A DNA stretch of 39,705 bases from JAKJGV01 sp964617565 (GTDB taxonomy: Bacteria; Verrucomicrobiota; Kiritimatiellia; CAIQIC01; JAGNIJ01), in the NCBI GenBank assembly GCA_964617565.1, contig CAZTYH010000022.1:1-39705 (forward strand), written 5' to 3'. The notes under the pieces were generated by a model. It had not been told where the DNA came from. It made no database searches and was given only the letters and a program-made list of their open reading frames with translations. The position numbers were made by a program, and so were the translations under genes. Positions 32,751 to 39,705 of this stretch are shown here, one piece after another; position 1 is the first letter of the stretch, and each line of letters starts with the position of its first letter.

Positions 32751-34892
32751 TCAATGACGATCCAGCACTTCCCGTATTTTCGCAGCCAACTGCTCGCGCG
32801 TGAATGGTTTCTGAATCAGGGGCGTGTCCACGCCGATCGTCTTGCCGCCAACCGTGTCTTCACTGCTGTAACCGGACACGAAGAGGATTTTCGACTTGTT
32901 GCCCTGCTTGCGCAATTTTTCCACGAACTCCTTGCCGTTCATCTGGGGCATGATCATGTCCGTCAACACCAGGTGAATCGGGTCTTTGTGGGTATTGCAC
33001 ACCTCCAGCGCCTCCACGCCATGTCGGGCCTGCAGGGTCTGATAACCCAGGGTATGCAACATGCGAACGGTGAGGTTCCGCACCACTTCCTCGTCTTCCA
33101 CAATCAGAATTGTTTCCTTGCCCTGCAAAGCTTTCTCCTCCTTCTTCGGCGGCGGTTTTCCTGCCGGCTTCCCGGCCTTCAACGGCAGGTATATGGTAAA
33201 CGTCGTCCCCTCACCCAGGACGCTGTCCACCGCGATATGCCCGCCCATCTGCTTAACAATACCGTAAACCGTGGATAATCCCAATCCGGAACCGCGACCG
33301 ACCTCGCGCGTCGTGAAAAACGGTTCGAACAGATGGGCTCGCACTTCGCGCGGCATGCCCACGCCTGTATCGCTGATCTTCAAAACGGCATGCAGTCCGG
33401 ACGACACGCCCACGTGCTTCCTGCAGAACGCCGCATCCAGTTCGGCGCCCTGCGTTTCAATGATCAACTGTTTCGGCTTTCGCTCCTTGCCCGCGCGTGC
33501 ACTGGAAACCTCCTGCCGGATCTCGTTGGAGCGGAAAAGATAGTTCGGATCCCCCATCGCATCCCGCGCGTTCAAGGCCAGATGCAGAATGATCTGCTGA
33601 ATCTGGTCGGCGTCGGATTCGATACGCGGGACCGCGGTACCCAGTTTCGTGATGAGTTCGATATCCTCTCCGATCGTGCGCTGCAGCAGGCTCTGCATCT
33701 CTCGCACGACCTCGTTGATGTCCAGGTCCTCCACGTGCAGAACCTGGCGGCGGCTGAAGGCCAGCAATTGACGCGTCAGCGCGGCGGCGCGCTCGCCCGC
33801 GGTCCGTATGCGCTCGATGTCCTCGCGCACCGGATCGTTTTCCTGCACTTCCTCAAGCAAAAGACTGCCGCAGCCGAGGATCGCCGTCAGCAGGTTGTTG
33901 AAATCGTGCGCAATACCGCCCGCCAGCCGGCCGATGGCGTCTATCTTCTGCGAATGCCGCAGCTGCGCTTCAAGATCGCGCTCGCGCGTGACATCACGGT
34001 GCGCCCCGCGATAGCAAACCACCTCGCCCGCTTCGTTCCGAACGGCAATGCCGGACGTTTCGAGCATGACCTCGTAGCCCTCGCGATGGCGATGGGGAAT
34101 CACGAAACGGGGAATCGGCTGGCCTTCCGCCAGGGCGGTTGAAATCTGCGCGACGGCGGCTTCGCGATCCGCTTCCGAAAACCATTCTTCCATTCGGGTT
34201 CCGCAAACTTCTTCCGGCGCGTATCCGAGAATGGCCTGCACCACGGGACTTGCGTAGGAATACCGGCGGTCGGGGTGGATTTCCCATATCCACTCACCGC
34301 TGTTATCCGCAACCTGCCGGAAGCGCTCCTCGCTTCGCGCCAGCGCCAGGCGCGCACGCGACGTCTCGAGCATGTTCCCGAGTACCTGGCTGATCAAGGC
34401 CAGGTGACTCAGCTCCTCATCCGTTATCGGGCGGCGCGACATGCGGTTGTCCACGCTGAGAATGCCGAAAAGCTTGCCGTCCACGCGCAAGCCGATCAGG
34501 TCCGCCTTCACGCCCTCTTCCCCGGGTTGCGCCACCGGCTCGCCCAGGTTGCAGCCCCGTTCGATGGCAGACCCATTGACGATGCGCTCCTCCGGCGCGC
34601 CGGGCAGCACATCCATTACCAACTGGTGCTCGTCCTTGGTCCTGCCGTCCAACCCCGTCCCGAACGTCCCGCGGAAAATGCGGGTCTCCGGGTCAAAAAG
34701 AAAAAGTCCTGCCCGCTCAAAACCCAGCAACTCGCGAACCCCCTCGACCGTGGCACGGCACATGTCGTCCACGTTGTGCCGCGATGTAATTCGCCCGAGC
34801 AAATGAAGCACCCGCGTCTTCAAACGGGTCTCACGGCGCAGCCGCTCCGCTTCCCCCTCGGCCAATGACGAGCCCCGATCTCTCCGTGTCAT
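32751..34892 (-). CDS. Hybrid sensor histidine kinase, GAF-PAS-HisKA-HATPase-REC
   Basis: A 713-residue soluble sensor kinase (start ATG 34892, next to a GGAG; a longer frame to 34955 exists). Domains in order: GAF about 30-180, PAS about 190-305, dimerisation helices with His329 in GGIAHDFNNLLTAIL, ATPase with LALNARDAM (Asn441), DTGVGM (Asp509) and SGLGLSTVYGI, and a receiver at about 592-713 with acceptor Asp645 in LTDMIMPQMNG. No membrane segments, so it senses a cytoplasmic signal. No DNA-binding response regulator is nearby. It precedes gspE by 39 bases on the same strand, so it may be co-transcribed with the secretion genes. Confidence 0.93.
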   Translation of the reverse strand: MTRRDRGSSLAEGEAERLRRETRLKTRVLHLLGRITSRHNVDDMCRATVEGVRELLGFERAGLFLFDPETRIFRGTFGTGLDGRTKDEHQLVMDVLPGAPEERIVNGSAIERGCNLGEPVAQPGEEGVKADLIGLRVDGKLFGILSVDNRMSRRPITDEELSHLALISQVLGNMLETSRARLALARSEERFRQVADNSGEWIWEIHPDRRYSYASPVVQAILGYAPEEVCGTRMEEWFSEADREAAVAQISTALAEGQPIPRFVIPHRHREGYEVMLETSGIAVRNEAGEVVCYRGAHRDVTRERDLEAQLRHSQKIDAIGRLAGGIAHDFNNLLTAILGCGSLLLEEVQENDPVREDIERIRTAGERAAALTRQLLAFSRRQVLHVEDLDINEVVREMQSLLQRTIGEDIELITKLGTAVPRIESDADQIQQIILHLALNARDAMGDPNYLFRSNEIRQEVSSARAGKERKPKQLIIETQGAELDAAFCRKHVGVSSGLHAVLKISDTGVGMPREVRAHLFEPFFTTREVGRGSGLGLSTVYGIVKQMGGHIAVDSVLGEGTTFTIYLPLKAGKPAGKPPPKKEEKALQGKETILIVEDEEVVRNLTVRMLHTLGYQTLQARHGVEALEVCNTHKDPIHLVLTDMIMPQMNGKEFVEKLRKQGNKSKILFVSGYSSEDTVGGKTIGVDTPLIQKPFTREQLAAKIREVLDRH

Positions 34893-34954
34893 CTCCAATA
34901 TCCTCTTGTCGTTCCAGATTACGCCAGTGCCGGGGCAATGTAAATCACCCCTCA

Positions 34955-34983
34955 TTGACAGAATGCGCTCCCCTGTTGAATAT
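34955..34983 (+). promoter_or_regulatory. Candidate promoter for the radical SAM gene
   Basis: A perfect TTGACA at 34955-34960 is followed by AT-rich sequence; GAATAT (34978-34983) at 17 bases is a poor -10. If used, transcription would begin at or next to the GTG at 34991, giving a leaderless mRNA. This also fits the lack of a ribosome site. Confidence 0.35.
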
Positions 34984-34990
34984 ATGGGCT

Positions 34991-36406
34991 GTGCGAATTC
35001 TTTTTATATATCCGGTGCCACCGGAGGATCTGCAAATACTCCGTTTTCAGCAAGGGATCGGCTCCATTTCCGCGGTGCTCAAGAACGCCGGACATGCCAC
35101 CGAACTGCTCACGCTCAGCACGTTCGATCGCGAGCGCCTCGACGAAACGGTCCGCCGCTTCGCACCCGACCTTGTGGGCATATCGCTGACCAGCAGCTAT
35201 TATCCAGTCACGCTTGAAATCACAGCGCATCTTGCATCCTCGCACCACCTGCCGGTCGTGCTGGGCGGCATCCACCCCACCCTGATGCCCGAAGAAAGTA
35301 TCGAGACCCCCGGCGTTTTCGGTATCTGCATCGGCGAAGGCGAATACCCGATGCTGGAGTTGTGCGATGCGCTCAGCCGGGGCGCCGATCCGACCGGCAT
35401 CGCGAATCTCTGGGTGCGCCACAACGGAAAGATTTTTCGCAACGAGTTGCGGCCGCTGATCCGGGACCTCGATGCCCTGCCGTTTCCGGACCGCGATCTC
35501 TTCAATTTCGATCAACTCCTGAAGCAGTATCCGGAAGCCGAATTCATGGGCTCGCGCGGATGCCCGTACCGCTGCGCGTACTGCGCCAACCACGCGCTGG
35601 TCAACCTCTATAAAGGAAAAGGGCCCTACGTCCGTTACCGCTCGATCAAGAACCTGCTCGACGAAGTGGAGACCGTAGTCGCGCGCTATACGGGAATCGG
35701 GTGGATCGGATTTCATGACGACACGTTCACGCTCAATCCGCGATGGCTGGCTGACTTCGCGGAGCAGTATGCGGCCCGCTTCCGCCTTCCTTTCTGGTGC
35801 AACGCGACCGCCCGTTCGGTCACTCCCGAGGTGGTGGAACAACTCAAGCGCGCGGGGTGTTTTGAGGTCCGCATCGGCGTCGAAAGCGGCAATGATCATA
35901 TCCGGATGAACGTGCTCGATAAAAAAGTGACGCGCGAGGAGATCGTCCGCGCCTTCCGCCTGCTCAAGGAAGCGGGCATCGAGCGCTACGCGTTCAACAT
36001 GGTGGGCCTGCCCGGCGAAACGAAGCAGACCATGGAGGAAACGATCCGGCTGAACCAGGAAATCCGGCCGGACCACGTTTTCTGCTCGATCTTTTATCCC
36101 TTCCCCGGCACGCACGCGCGGGACATCTGCCGGGAGAACGGCTGGCTGACCGGCCGGATGGTGAAAAGCTATTTCGAATCGGAATATGCCTTGAACCAGC
36201 CCGGCGTCACGCGCAGGCAGGTACAGTATTATCACGACATCTTCACCGCGCTCGTCCGATGGCCGCGCTGGTCGCCGCTCATCCGGCTGGCGCATCGCAT
36301 TCCCGTGACCCGCACAAAGACGCTGTGGAACGTGTACCGGCGGCTGCGCGCCAAGTGCCGCGAATGGGCGGGAAAACTGACCGGCCGGCGCGTCCTGCCG
36401 GAGTAA
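34991..36406 (+). CDS. B12-binding domain radical SAM protein
   Basis: A 471-residue protein starting at GTG 34991 (VRILFIYPVPPEDL), which fits the usual start of the family; no ribosome site is seen. Residues 1-130 are a cobalamin-binding Rossmann-like domain with VVLGGIHPT. Residues 180-400 are the radical SAM barrel with CPYRCAYC, Cys191, 195 and 198 for the 4Fe-4S cluster, then EVRIGVESGND and NMVGLPGET. The C-terminus is helical. Members act as B12-dependent methylases or rearrangement enzymes on lipids, glycans or natural products. Its neighbours here are glycosyltransferase genes, so an envelope glycan or lipid substrate is likely, but unproven. Confidence 0.9.
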   Translation: MRILFIYPVPPEDLQILRFQQGIGSISAVLKNAGHATELLTLSTFDRERLDETVRRFAPDLVGISLTSSYYPVTLEITAHLASSHHLPVVLGGIHPTLMPEESIETPGVFGICIGEGEYPMLELCDALSRGADPTGIANLWVRHNGKIFRNELRPLIRDLDALPFPDRDLFNFDQLLKQYPEAEFMGSRGCPYRCAYCANHALVNLYKGKGPYVRYRSIKNLLDEVETVVARYTGIGWIGFHDDTFTLNPRWLADFAEQYAARFRLPFWCNATARSVTPEVVEQLKRAGCFEVRIGVESGNDHIRMNVLDKKVTREEIVRAFRLLKEAGIERYAFNMVGLPGETKQTMEETIRLNQEIRPDHVFCSIFYPFPGTHARDICRENGWLTGRMVKSYFESEYALNQPGVTRRQVQYYHDIFTALVRWPRWSPLIRLAHRIPVTRTKTLWNVYRRLRAKCREWAGKLTGRRVLPE

Positions 36407-36462
36407 AGGTTGACTCCAACCTGCTTCCGGCAATAATCCCGGAAAGAACACGCGAGGAAATC

Positions 36463-36906
36463 ATGAACGATTCCGTTTTTGAGATCGGGGCCGCAGGCGT
36501 TGACGTGAAGCGCATCGTGCAGGAAGTGCAGGAAGCGGCGGACCAGAAAATGAAAGAAGGGGTCTATGCCGACGCGCGAGTTGCGCGGGCGGAGCGCACG
36601 AACCTCGCGACACTGCGGAGCTCCGACGATTTTCTCGGCTTTTATCTCAAGTGCCTGCGCGACGCGGTGTTTGTGGATATTTCCGATTTCGAAATCCGCG
36701 AGCGGCGTCGAGGGCTCGCCCCCCTGCTGGTCGCGCTGAAACGCACAATCTGGAACCTGTTGAAGTTCTACACCTACCGGTTGTGGTCCCAGCAGAACCA
36801 GGTGAACGGCTTACTGGTGACGTCCATCGAGAGCCTCGAAGAAAAATACACGGCCAAGATCCGAAAACTGGAAGAGCGCGTCGCCGCGCTGGAAAGCCGC
36901 AAGTAA
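36463..36906 (+). CDS. Small coiled-coil protein of a glycan cluster, function unknown
   Basis: A 147-residue protein with GAGGAAATC before ATG 36463. It starts NDSVFEIGAAGVDVKRIVQEV, has a mid section with SDDFLGFYLKCLRDAVFVDISDFEI (the beta-helix part) and a C-terminal coiled coil (IESLEEKYTAKIRKLEERVAALES). I recall the DVKRIVQEV-type start from small proteins beside methyltransferases and glycosyltransferases in polysaccharide clusters. It starts 56 bases after the radical SAM gene and is followed by a glycosyltransferase after 3 bases, so it is in the same operon. It may be a scaffold or length-control partner; this is inference. Confidence 0.6.
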   Translation: MNDSVFEIGAAGVDVKRIVQEVQEAADQKMKEGVYADARVARAERTNLATLRSSDDFLGFYLKCLRDAVFVDISDFEIRERRRGLAPLLVALKRTIWNLLKFYTYRLWSQQNQVNGLLVTSIESLEEKYTAKIRKLEERVAALESRK

Positions 36907-36909
36907 CTC

Positions 36910-38091
36910 ATGAATCGCGCGGAACGTATCGCGATCATAGCGCCCCGCTTTTCGGAATCCGGCACCGTCGGGGGCGCGGAAACCCTGCTGAACCAGCTAG
37001 CCGTGCGCGCGGCCGCAGCGGGCTGCCGCGTGACGCTGCTCACCACGTGCGCGCAAAACCATTTCACATGGCAGAACGATTGCCCCCCGGGCCGCTTTCG
37101 CGCGGGCGGCGTGGAAGTGATCCGGTTCGCCGTGGATGAGCGGGACGTGGCCGAATATCTGCGGCTCGATGCCGCCATGAACCGGCGCGAGCCGTTGACG
37201 CCGGACGACGAGGAACGATGGATTCGCAACAGCGTGAACTGCTCTTCGCTCTACCAGCATCTGGGTGAGCACGGCGCGGATTACGACCGCATTCTTGCGG
37301 GCCCCTACCTTTTCGGTGTGGTGTACTTCGCATCGCTCGTTCACCCGGAAAAGACGCTGCTCGTTCCGTGCCTGCACGATGAGCCCTTTGCCCGCCTCGG
37401 GATCATGAAAAAGTTGTTCGGCAAGGTGCGGGGCTGCCTTTTCAATACCGAACCCGAGCGCGAGTTTGCGCAACAGCTTTTCGGTCTGCCCGACTCGAAA
37501 GGCCGCGTGGTGGGCATGGGGATTCCGTCGTTCGAAGCGGACGCGGCCGCGTTTGCGCGCCGGAGCGGAATGTCGAAGCCTTACGTGCTTTACTCGGGCC
37601 GACGCGAGGGCGGCAAAGGCACACCCCTGCTTTGCGACTACATGAATGCGTTCCGCGAGCGCACCGGCCGCGATGTGAAACTGGTGTTCACCGGAAGCGG
37701 CCCCATCGAGGCGCCTCCCGAATTGCTGCCCCACGTGGTGGATCTTGGTTTTGTCAGCGAACAGGAAAAGCGGGAAGCCATGGCCGGCGCCGCCGCATTC
37801 ATACATCCCTCCATCCTGGAAAGCCTCGGGATCGTTCTGCTCGAAGCGTGGATGGCCCGAACGCCTGCCCTGGTCCACGCGGAAAGCCGCGTCCTGCGCT
37901 GGCAATGCGAACAAAGCAACGCTGGTCTATGGTTCAGGAATTATCCGGAATTCGAGGCGGAACTCCTGATGCTGCTGGAGCGCCCCAGCTTGCGGGACGC
38001 GCTTGGCCGCAACGGCCGTGAATATGTCACGCGCGAATACTCGTGGACCTCGGTCGAGCAGCGCCTCTTCGAGGCCCTGGACAATCTGTAG
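36910..38091 (+). CDS. GT4-family glycosyltransferase
   Basis: A 393-residue GT-B enzyme. N-terminal Rossmann domain with GGAETLLNQLAVRAAAAG, and a C-terminal domain with PYVLYSGRREGGKG (donor phosphate loop), LVFTGSGP, VDLGFVSEQEKREAMAGA and FIHPSILESLGIVLLEAW, where the late Glu pair binds the nucleotide sugar. It transfers a sugar from a nucleotide donor with retention. It is probably involved in envelope polysaccharide or lipid-linked glycan assembly; donor and acceptor are unknown. Confidence 0.92.
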   Translation: MNRAERIAIIAPRFSESGTVGGAETLLNQLAVRAAAAGCRVTLLTTCAQNHFTWQNDCPPGRFRAGGVEVIRFAVDERDVAEYLRLDAAMNRREPLTPDDEERWIRNSVNCSSLYQHLGEHGADYDRILAGPYLFGVVYFASLVHPEKTLLVPCLHDEPFARLGIMKKLFGKVRGCLFNTEPEREFAQQLFGLPDSKGRVVGMGIPSFEADAAAFARRSGMSKPYVLYSGRREGGKGTPLLCDYMNAFRERTGRDVKLVFTGSGPIEAPPELLPHVVDLGFVSEQEKREAMAGAAAFIHPSILESLGIVLLEAWMARTPALVHAESRVLRWQCEQSNAGLWFRNYPEFEAELLMLLERPSLRDALGRNGREYVTREYSWTSVEQRLFEALDNL

Positions 38092-38134
38092 TGTACTTGT
38101 CCTCTACCGAAAAATCCGTTATATCCATCCACAC

Positions 38135-39205
38135 ATGCGCGCCATTCACCAGTTCGTAGCAGGGTTCAGCAACGGGGACGCCATCAGCAATGAGGCGCTC
38201 GTGCTGCGAGGCATTTTCCGTTCCTGGGGATACGCCTCCGACATCTTCTGCGAAACACGGCGGATTCTTCCGGAGCTGCGACGGGAGGCTTTCGACGTGT
38301 CAACTTACTCGGCGAACGCCAAACCGGACGACGTAGTCCTGCTGCATCTTTCGGTCGGGTCCGACGTCAACGACGTCTTCGCCGGATTGGCCTGCCGCAA
38401 GGCCATCCTTTATCACAATGTCACGCCGGCCGAATACTTTCGCGGTATCCATGAAAACATTGCCGCGTTGCTCGCCCGCGGCCGCGACCAGGCAAAAGCC
38501 CTCGCCGGCAAGGCGCAGGTGGTCATGGCCGACAGCGCATTCAACGCGCAGGAATTGAAGGACTGGGGTTATGGACCGGCAGGCGTTCTCCCGCTGGTGC
38601 TCGATCTCGAGAAACTTCGTTCGAAACCGGATCGCGCAATCCTGCGCCAGTATGATGACGGCCTCGTCAATATCCTGTTCGTCGGGCGCTGCGTGCCCAA
38701 CAAGCGCATCGAAGATTGCCTCTCCGCCTTCTATTATTTCCAGCGCTACGTCGAACCCAACTCCCGGTTCATTCACATCGGCTCCTTCGCCGGCACCGAA
38801 CAATATCACTCCTTATTGCTGACGCGCGTCCGGGAATTTCATATCCACAACATCATCATGCCCGGCTCCGTCCGCCAGAATGAATTGAACGCCTACTACC
38901 GCTGCGCGCACCTTTTCCTTTCGATGAGCGAGCACGAAGGCTTCTGCATTCCCCTCATCGAAAGCATGGTGAACGATCTGCCGATCCTTGCCTACGCGGC
39001 GGGCGCAGTTCCCGAAACACTCGACGGCGCGGGCGTATTGTTCAAAGAGAAGCGTTTTGACCTCGTCGCCGAAATGATGGGCCGCATGGCACGCGACCAG
39101 GCCTTGCGCAACGCGGTTATCGCCGGTCAGCGCGAGCGTCTCGCCCGCTACGAAAAGCGCGACCTCGCCTCTGAACTCCGCGGATTCCTTGAGCCTCTCC
39201 TGTAG
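38135..39205 (+). CDS. GT4-family glycosyltransferase, second
   Basis: A 356-residue GT-B enzyme from ATG 38135, 43 bases after the previous gene; no clear ribosome site. N-terminal half with LYHNVTPAEYF and ADSAFNAQELKDWG, C-terminal with ILFVGRCVPNKRIED, IMPGSVRQNELNAYYRCAHLFLSMSEHEGFCIPLIESM, the EX7E-like donor motif with both Glu residues. It is likely to act in sequence with the previous enzyme. Confidence 0.9.
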   Translation: MRAIHQFVAGFSNGDAISNEALVLRGIFRSWGYASDIFCETRRILPELRREAFDVSTYSANAKPDDVVLLHLSVGSDVNDVFAGLACRKAILYHNVTPAEYFRGIHENIAALLARGRDQAKALAGKAQVVMADSAFNAQELKDWGYGPAGVLPLVLDLEKLRSKPDRAILRQYDDGLVNILFVGRCVPNKRIEDCLSAFYYFQRYVEPNSRFIHIGSFAGTEQYHSLLLTRVREFHIHNIIMPGSVRQNELNAYYRCAHLFLSMSEHEGFCIPLIESMVNDLPILAYAAGAVPETLDGAGVLFKEKRFDLVAEMMGRMARDQALRNAVIAGQRERLARYEKRDLASELRGFLEPLL

Positions 39206-39265
39206 CGCAGATTTCCACGTCGGCGCCGCGTTGAGCACAGAGTGCCCGACGGACGTGGGCGCTAC
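39202..39265. repeat. Nested inverted repeat between convergent genes
   Basis: GTAGCGC (39202-39208) pairs with GCGCTAC (39259-39265), and CCACGTC (39215-39221) with GACGTGG (39252-39258). A 6-base bulge separates the two stems on one side only. It fills the gap between the two stop codons and could act as a two-way terminator or be a dispersed palindromic repeat. Confidence 0.65.
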
Positions 39266-39705
39266 TACATCCCGTCAAACTTTCTCAGATATTTCAGCGC
39301 TACTTCGAAATGCTTCGGCGGTTCGCATTGGAGGGTGATTTCACGACCCGTTCCGGGATGCTTGAACGTGAGCAATTCGGCATGCAAGGCCAGGCGGCCG
39401 ATGAGCGGGCGCTCCGGCTCGCTCTTCTTCTGCTTGTAGCGGCGTTTGAGCTGGGAAAGAAACAACCCACACCCGTCGCCATAGAATGCGTCGCTGATCA
39501 CCGGACACCCGATCGCTGCAAGGTGTACCCGGATCTGGTGTGTCCGTCCGGTGCGCGGATGCACATCCAGCAATGCATGGCGGCGAAAAAGCTCGCGCAC
39601 TTCGTACTCCGTTTCGCATCGCTTGCCGCCGCTCCAGACCTTCATCAGGCCAGGCTTGCGCGGGTCGGGCGCGATGCGCTTGATGATGACGCCACTGGGC
39701 TCCGC
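39265..39705 (-). CDS. RluA-family RNA pseudouridine synthase, 3' part
   Basis: The last 146 residues of a pseudouridine synthase whose start lies beyond the window. DVHPRTGRTHQIRVHLAAIG is the family's late conserved motif (HPRTGRTHQIRVH), followed by ISDAFYGDG and ALHAELLTFKHPGTG. The active-site Asp region is outside the window. It modifies uridine in rRNA or tRNA. The frame is open to the window edge, giving AEPSGVIIKRIAPDPRKPGL before the first Met. Confidence 0.93.
   Translation of the reverse strand, partial: AEPSGVIIKRIAPDPRKPGLMKVWSGGKRCETEYEVRELFRRHALLDVHPRTGRTHQIRVHLAAIGCPVISDAFYGDGCGLFLSQLKRRYKQKKSEPERPLIGRLALHAELLTFKHPGTGREITLQCEPPKHFEVALKYLRKFDGM

Noticed and set aside
34952..36451. 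A 499-residue open frame on the minus strand opposite the radical SAM gene
   Set aside because: It lies antisense to a clear family gene, has no recognised motif and reflects GC-rich codon bias.

Overview
The window is a piece of a GC-rich bacterial genome, probably a metagenome assembly because it contains a 100-N scaffold gap. The lineage is inferred, not proven. A PEP-CTERM protein, a pseudopilin with the H-X9-DG signature, a type II secretion locus whose inner-membrane parts are PilM/PilN/PilO-like, an ORF6N protein and a D-aminoacylase together suggest the PVC group (Verrucomicrobiota, Kiritimatiellota, Lentisphaerota or relatives). I recognise no complete mobile element, CRISPR array, tRNA or rRNA.

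Layout. 1-2.0 kb: a minus-strand PEP-CTERM surface protein and, divergently, a secreted cyclophilin. 2.1-7.6 kb: a tight plus-strand polyphosphate operon (ROK sugar kinase, Ppx/GppA with HD domain, Ppk1, CHAD protein). 7.9-10.2 kb: a membrane Ser/Thr kinase followed by a lone H-X9-DG pseudopilin. 10.2-14.1 kb: a zinc-ribbon/EIIA fusion divergent from a stand-alone PtsN-like EIIA, a CPA2-type antiporter and a CxxC protein. 14.1-19.3 kb: D-aminoacylase, HIT protein, a probable structured small RNA with its own promoter, ORF6N protein, TrmJ-type methyltransferase, an Lrp/AsnC regulator and an overlapping aminotransferase. 19.3-34.9 kb: a minus-strand type II secretion locus read as hybrid histidine kinase, gspE, F, G, H, I, J, K, (lamG on the opposite strand), gspL, M, D, zinc-ribbon coiled-coil protein. 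gspC and the prepilin peptidase are not present. 35.0-39.7 kb: a B12-binding radical SAM protein, a small coiled-coil protein, two GT4 glycosyltransferases and the 3' end of an RluA-family pseudouridine synthase.

The feature that most needs a second look is not a gene. Many gene junctions carry degenerate arrays of 7- or 8-base words, different words at each place, often as two inverted arms. Two arrays run into pseudopilin genes and encode the short leader peptides of GspH and GspI, the part removed by prepilin peptidase. Second is the putative ~107-nt RNA at 16070-16176 (minus strand), with a 17-bp-spaced promoter, a long closing stem and a terminal T-run. The N gap inside gspE is almost certainly false: the same 55 bases lie on both sides, and removing 155 bases restores a 573-residue GspE.

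The genes suggest an envelope-oriented lifestyle: protein secretion, glycan assembly, surface sorting, polyphosphate storage and phosphorylation-based control of ion transport.
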